DNA from: Spirochaetaceae bacterium
GTDB taxonomy: Bacteria > Spirochaetota > Spirochaetia > Treponematales > Rectinemataceae
Assembly (NCBI GenBank): GCA_025355995.1
Contig: JANXYQ010000050.1
Location: 1-59,719, forward strand
Direction of reading: 5' to 3'
Length of the DNA: 59,719 bases
Shown here: in pieces, positions 58,838-59,719 of the stretch
Layout of the letters: each line of letters starts with the position of its first letter
Numbering within the stretch: position 1 is the first letter of the stretch
Notes under the pieces: generated by a model
What the model saw: only the letters and a program-made list of their open reading frames with translations
Databases searched by the model: none
Told to the model about the DNA's origin: nothing
Made by a program: the position numbers and the translations under genes

Positions 58838-59719
58838 ATGAAGAATGAAGATATCAAGAGATTGCGCGCGAACCTGGACGGCGAGCGCGACGCCGTATTC
58901 CTCTATGGCAGGCTCGCCGACGCGGAGCCAAACCCCGACCTCTCCGAGCTGTACAGGAAGCTGGCGGAGACGGAGCGCCGGCACGTCGCGTTCTGGGAGA
59001 AGCGGCTCGTCGAAGCCGGCGCGAGCGTCGCGCCCTTCCGCCCCTCGATGAGGACCCGGATGACGGCGCGCTTCGCCTCGCGCTACGGCGCCCAATCGGT
59101 GGTCGGGACGATAGCCAGGGTGGAGTCGCGCGCGGCGAGCGGCTACGACGGCCAGAGCGACGCCGAAAGCGTCGGAATGCCGGGAGAGGAGAGGTCCCAC
59201 GCCCGGGTCTTCGGCACACTGGCCCGCGAGAGCTCGGGAAGCGGCCTGCCCGGCGGCGAGGTCGCCCGCTTCGAGGGCAGGCATCGCGCCGGAGGCAACG
59301 CCCTCAGGGCGGGCACCCTGGGCGCGAACGACGGCCTGCTCTCGGTCTACAGCCTGGTGATGGGCGTGGCCGGCGCGGGCGTGGGCAAGCGCGAGATCCT
59401 CGTCACGGGCGTCGCGGGCCTCCTCGCCGGCTCCCTCTCGATGGCCCTCGGCGAGTGGATATCCGTGCAGAGTTCGCGCGAGCTCTACGAGCGGCAGATC
59501 GATATAGAGCGCCAGGAGATCGCCGACTCGCCGGAGGAGGAGATGGAGGAGCTCGCGCTGATCTACCGCGCGAAGGGCCTCGATCCCGAGCAGGCGAGGG
59601 CTACCGCGCAGCGCATAGTCTCCGGCGGGGGCGAGGCGGCCCTCGACACCCTCGTGCGCGAGGAGCTGTCGATAGATCCCAAGGAGCTCGGGGGCTCGGC
59701 CTGGGAGGCGGCGATCACC
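58838..59719 (+). CDS. VIT1/CCC1-family metal transporter with N-terminal ferritin-like domain (3' end outside window)
   Basis: 294 codons, open to the window end. Residues 1-140 are a rubrerythrin/ferritin-like four-helix bundle with di-iron ligands at Glu16, Glu46 and His49, Glu96, Glu117/118 and His121 (GERDAVF, ETERRHVAF, RVESRAA, GEERSHARVF). From about 155 on is a VIT1/CCC1 domain: GTLGANDGLLSVYSLVMGVAG, a glycine-rich span and GSLSMALGEWISVQSSREL, followed by the cytosolic metal-binding helices (ERQEIADSPEEEMEELALIY). This matches MbfA-type iron exporters. It should move Fe2+ or Mn2+ out of the cytoplasm. The start is ATG 58838; a promoter ends 7 bases before it. Confidence 0.9.
   Translation, partial: MKNEDIKRLRANLDGERDAVFLYGRLADAEPNPDLSELYRKLAETERRHVAFWEKRLVEAGASVAPFRPSMRTRMTARFASRYGAQSVVGTIARVESRAASGYDGQSDAESVGMPGEERSHARVFGTLARESSGSGLPGGEVARFEGRHRAGGNALRAGTLGANDGLLSVYSLVMGVAGAGVGKREILVTGVAGLLAGSLSMALGEWISVQSSRELYERQIDIERQEIADSPEEEMEELALIYRAKGLDPEQARATAQRIVSGGGEAALDTLVREELSIDPKELGGSAWEAAIT

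Noticed and set aside
1-59719. CRISPR arrays, tRNA genes, rRNA genes, insertion sequences or prophage genes
   Set aside because: No regularly spaced repeats, no cloverleaf with conserved TTCGANNC arm that I could find, and no transposase or integrase products.

Overview
This is about 60 kb of GC-rich chromosomal DNA, densely packed and almost wholly protein-coding. I see no rRNA, tRNA, CRISPR array, insertion sequence or prophage. The gene set (a very large FapA/DUF342 protein next to a MinD-like ATPase, an MCP, a YesM/YesN sugar locus, a MurA with Asp in place of the catalytic Cys as in Borrelia, and a two-CW cysteine domain) points to a free-living or gut spirochaete, probably Spirochaetales/Treponema-like. 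That placement is inference from gene content, not from a marker gene.

Layout. (1) 1-6445, sulfur and aspartate-family amino acids: a small XRE/two-CW regulator overlaps metA (homoserine acyltransferase, cut by the window start) and diverges from metY; an Rrf2 regulator precedes cysK; aspartate kinase precedes metF. MetA carries Glu111, so the predicted route is O-acetylhomoserine plus sulfide to homocysteine (MetY), with CysK making cysteine and MetF supplying methyl-THF. (2) 6731-11469: murA, then a three-gene operon of a TPR membrane protein, a second membrane protein and a J-domain protein. (3) 11470-11780: an AT-rich gap with DnaA-box-like sequences. (4) 11781-14185: a STAS/zinc-ribbon, YbjN-like, PspA and winged-helix regulator operon that looks like an envelope-stress module. 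(5) 14334-24988: SDR, TrmJ, an unusual sigma-54 activator, a TagA-like protein, RsmE, a C-terminal protease, then a membrane protein, a MinD-like ATPase and FapA. (6) 24997-26061: lgt.

(7) 26054-38472, all on the minus strand: a plant-glycoside locus with YesM/YesN two-component system, sugar ABC transporter (binding protein and two permeases), alpha-L-rhamnosidase, a URO-D-like protein lacking the metal ligands, and a GH3 beta-glucosidase. (8) 38477-43801: an SDR-like protein, NAD synthetase, a 45-residue small protein, an RsbU-type phosphatase and dihydroorotase. (9) 43798-51664: secreted or lipid-anchored proteins (HEAT protein, YD-like lipoprotein, a subtilase with duplicated N-terminal domains), an M24 peptidase and a two-component system. 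(10) 51709-56327: argC-argJ-argB-argD with a probable leader peptide. (11) 56416-59719: a chemoreceptor, an unknown protein, and a VIT1/CCC1 transporter with an N-terminal ferritin-like domain (cut by the window end).

Two threads run through the window. First, at least seven genes have a recognisable -10 box only 5-10 bases before the start codon and no Shine-Dalgarno site, so they look leaderless. Second, several regulatory or enzymatic proteins keep their fold but have lost a key residue (sigma-54 activator, TagA-like protein, URO-D-like protein). The strongest candidates for new biology are the XRE/two-CW methionine regulator with its double-palindrome operator, the subtilase lipoprotein with duplicated domains, the arginine-operon leader peptide and the leaderless promoter class.
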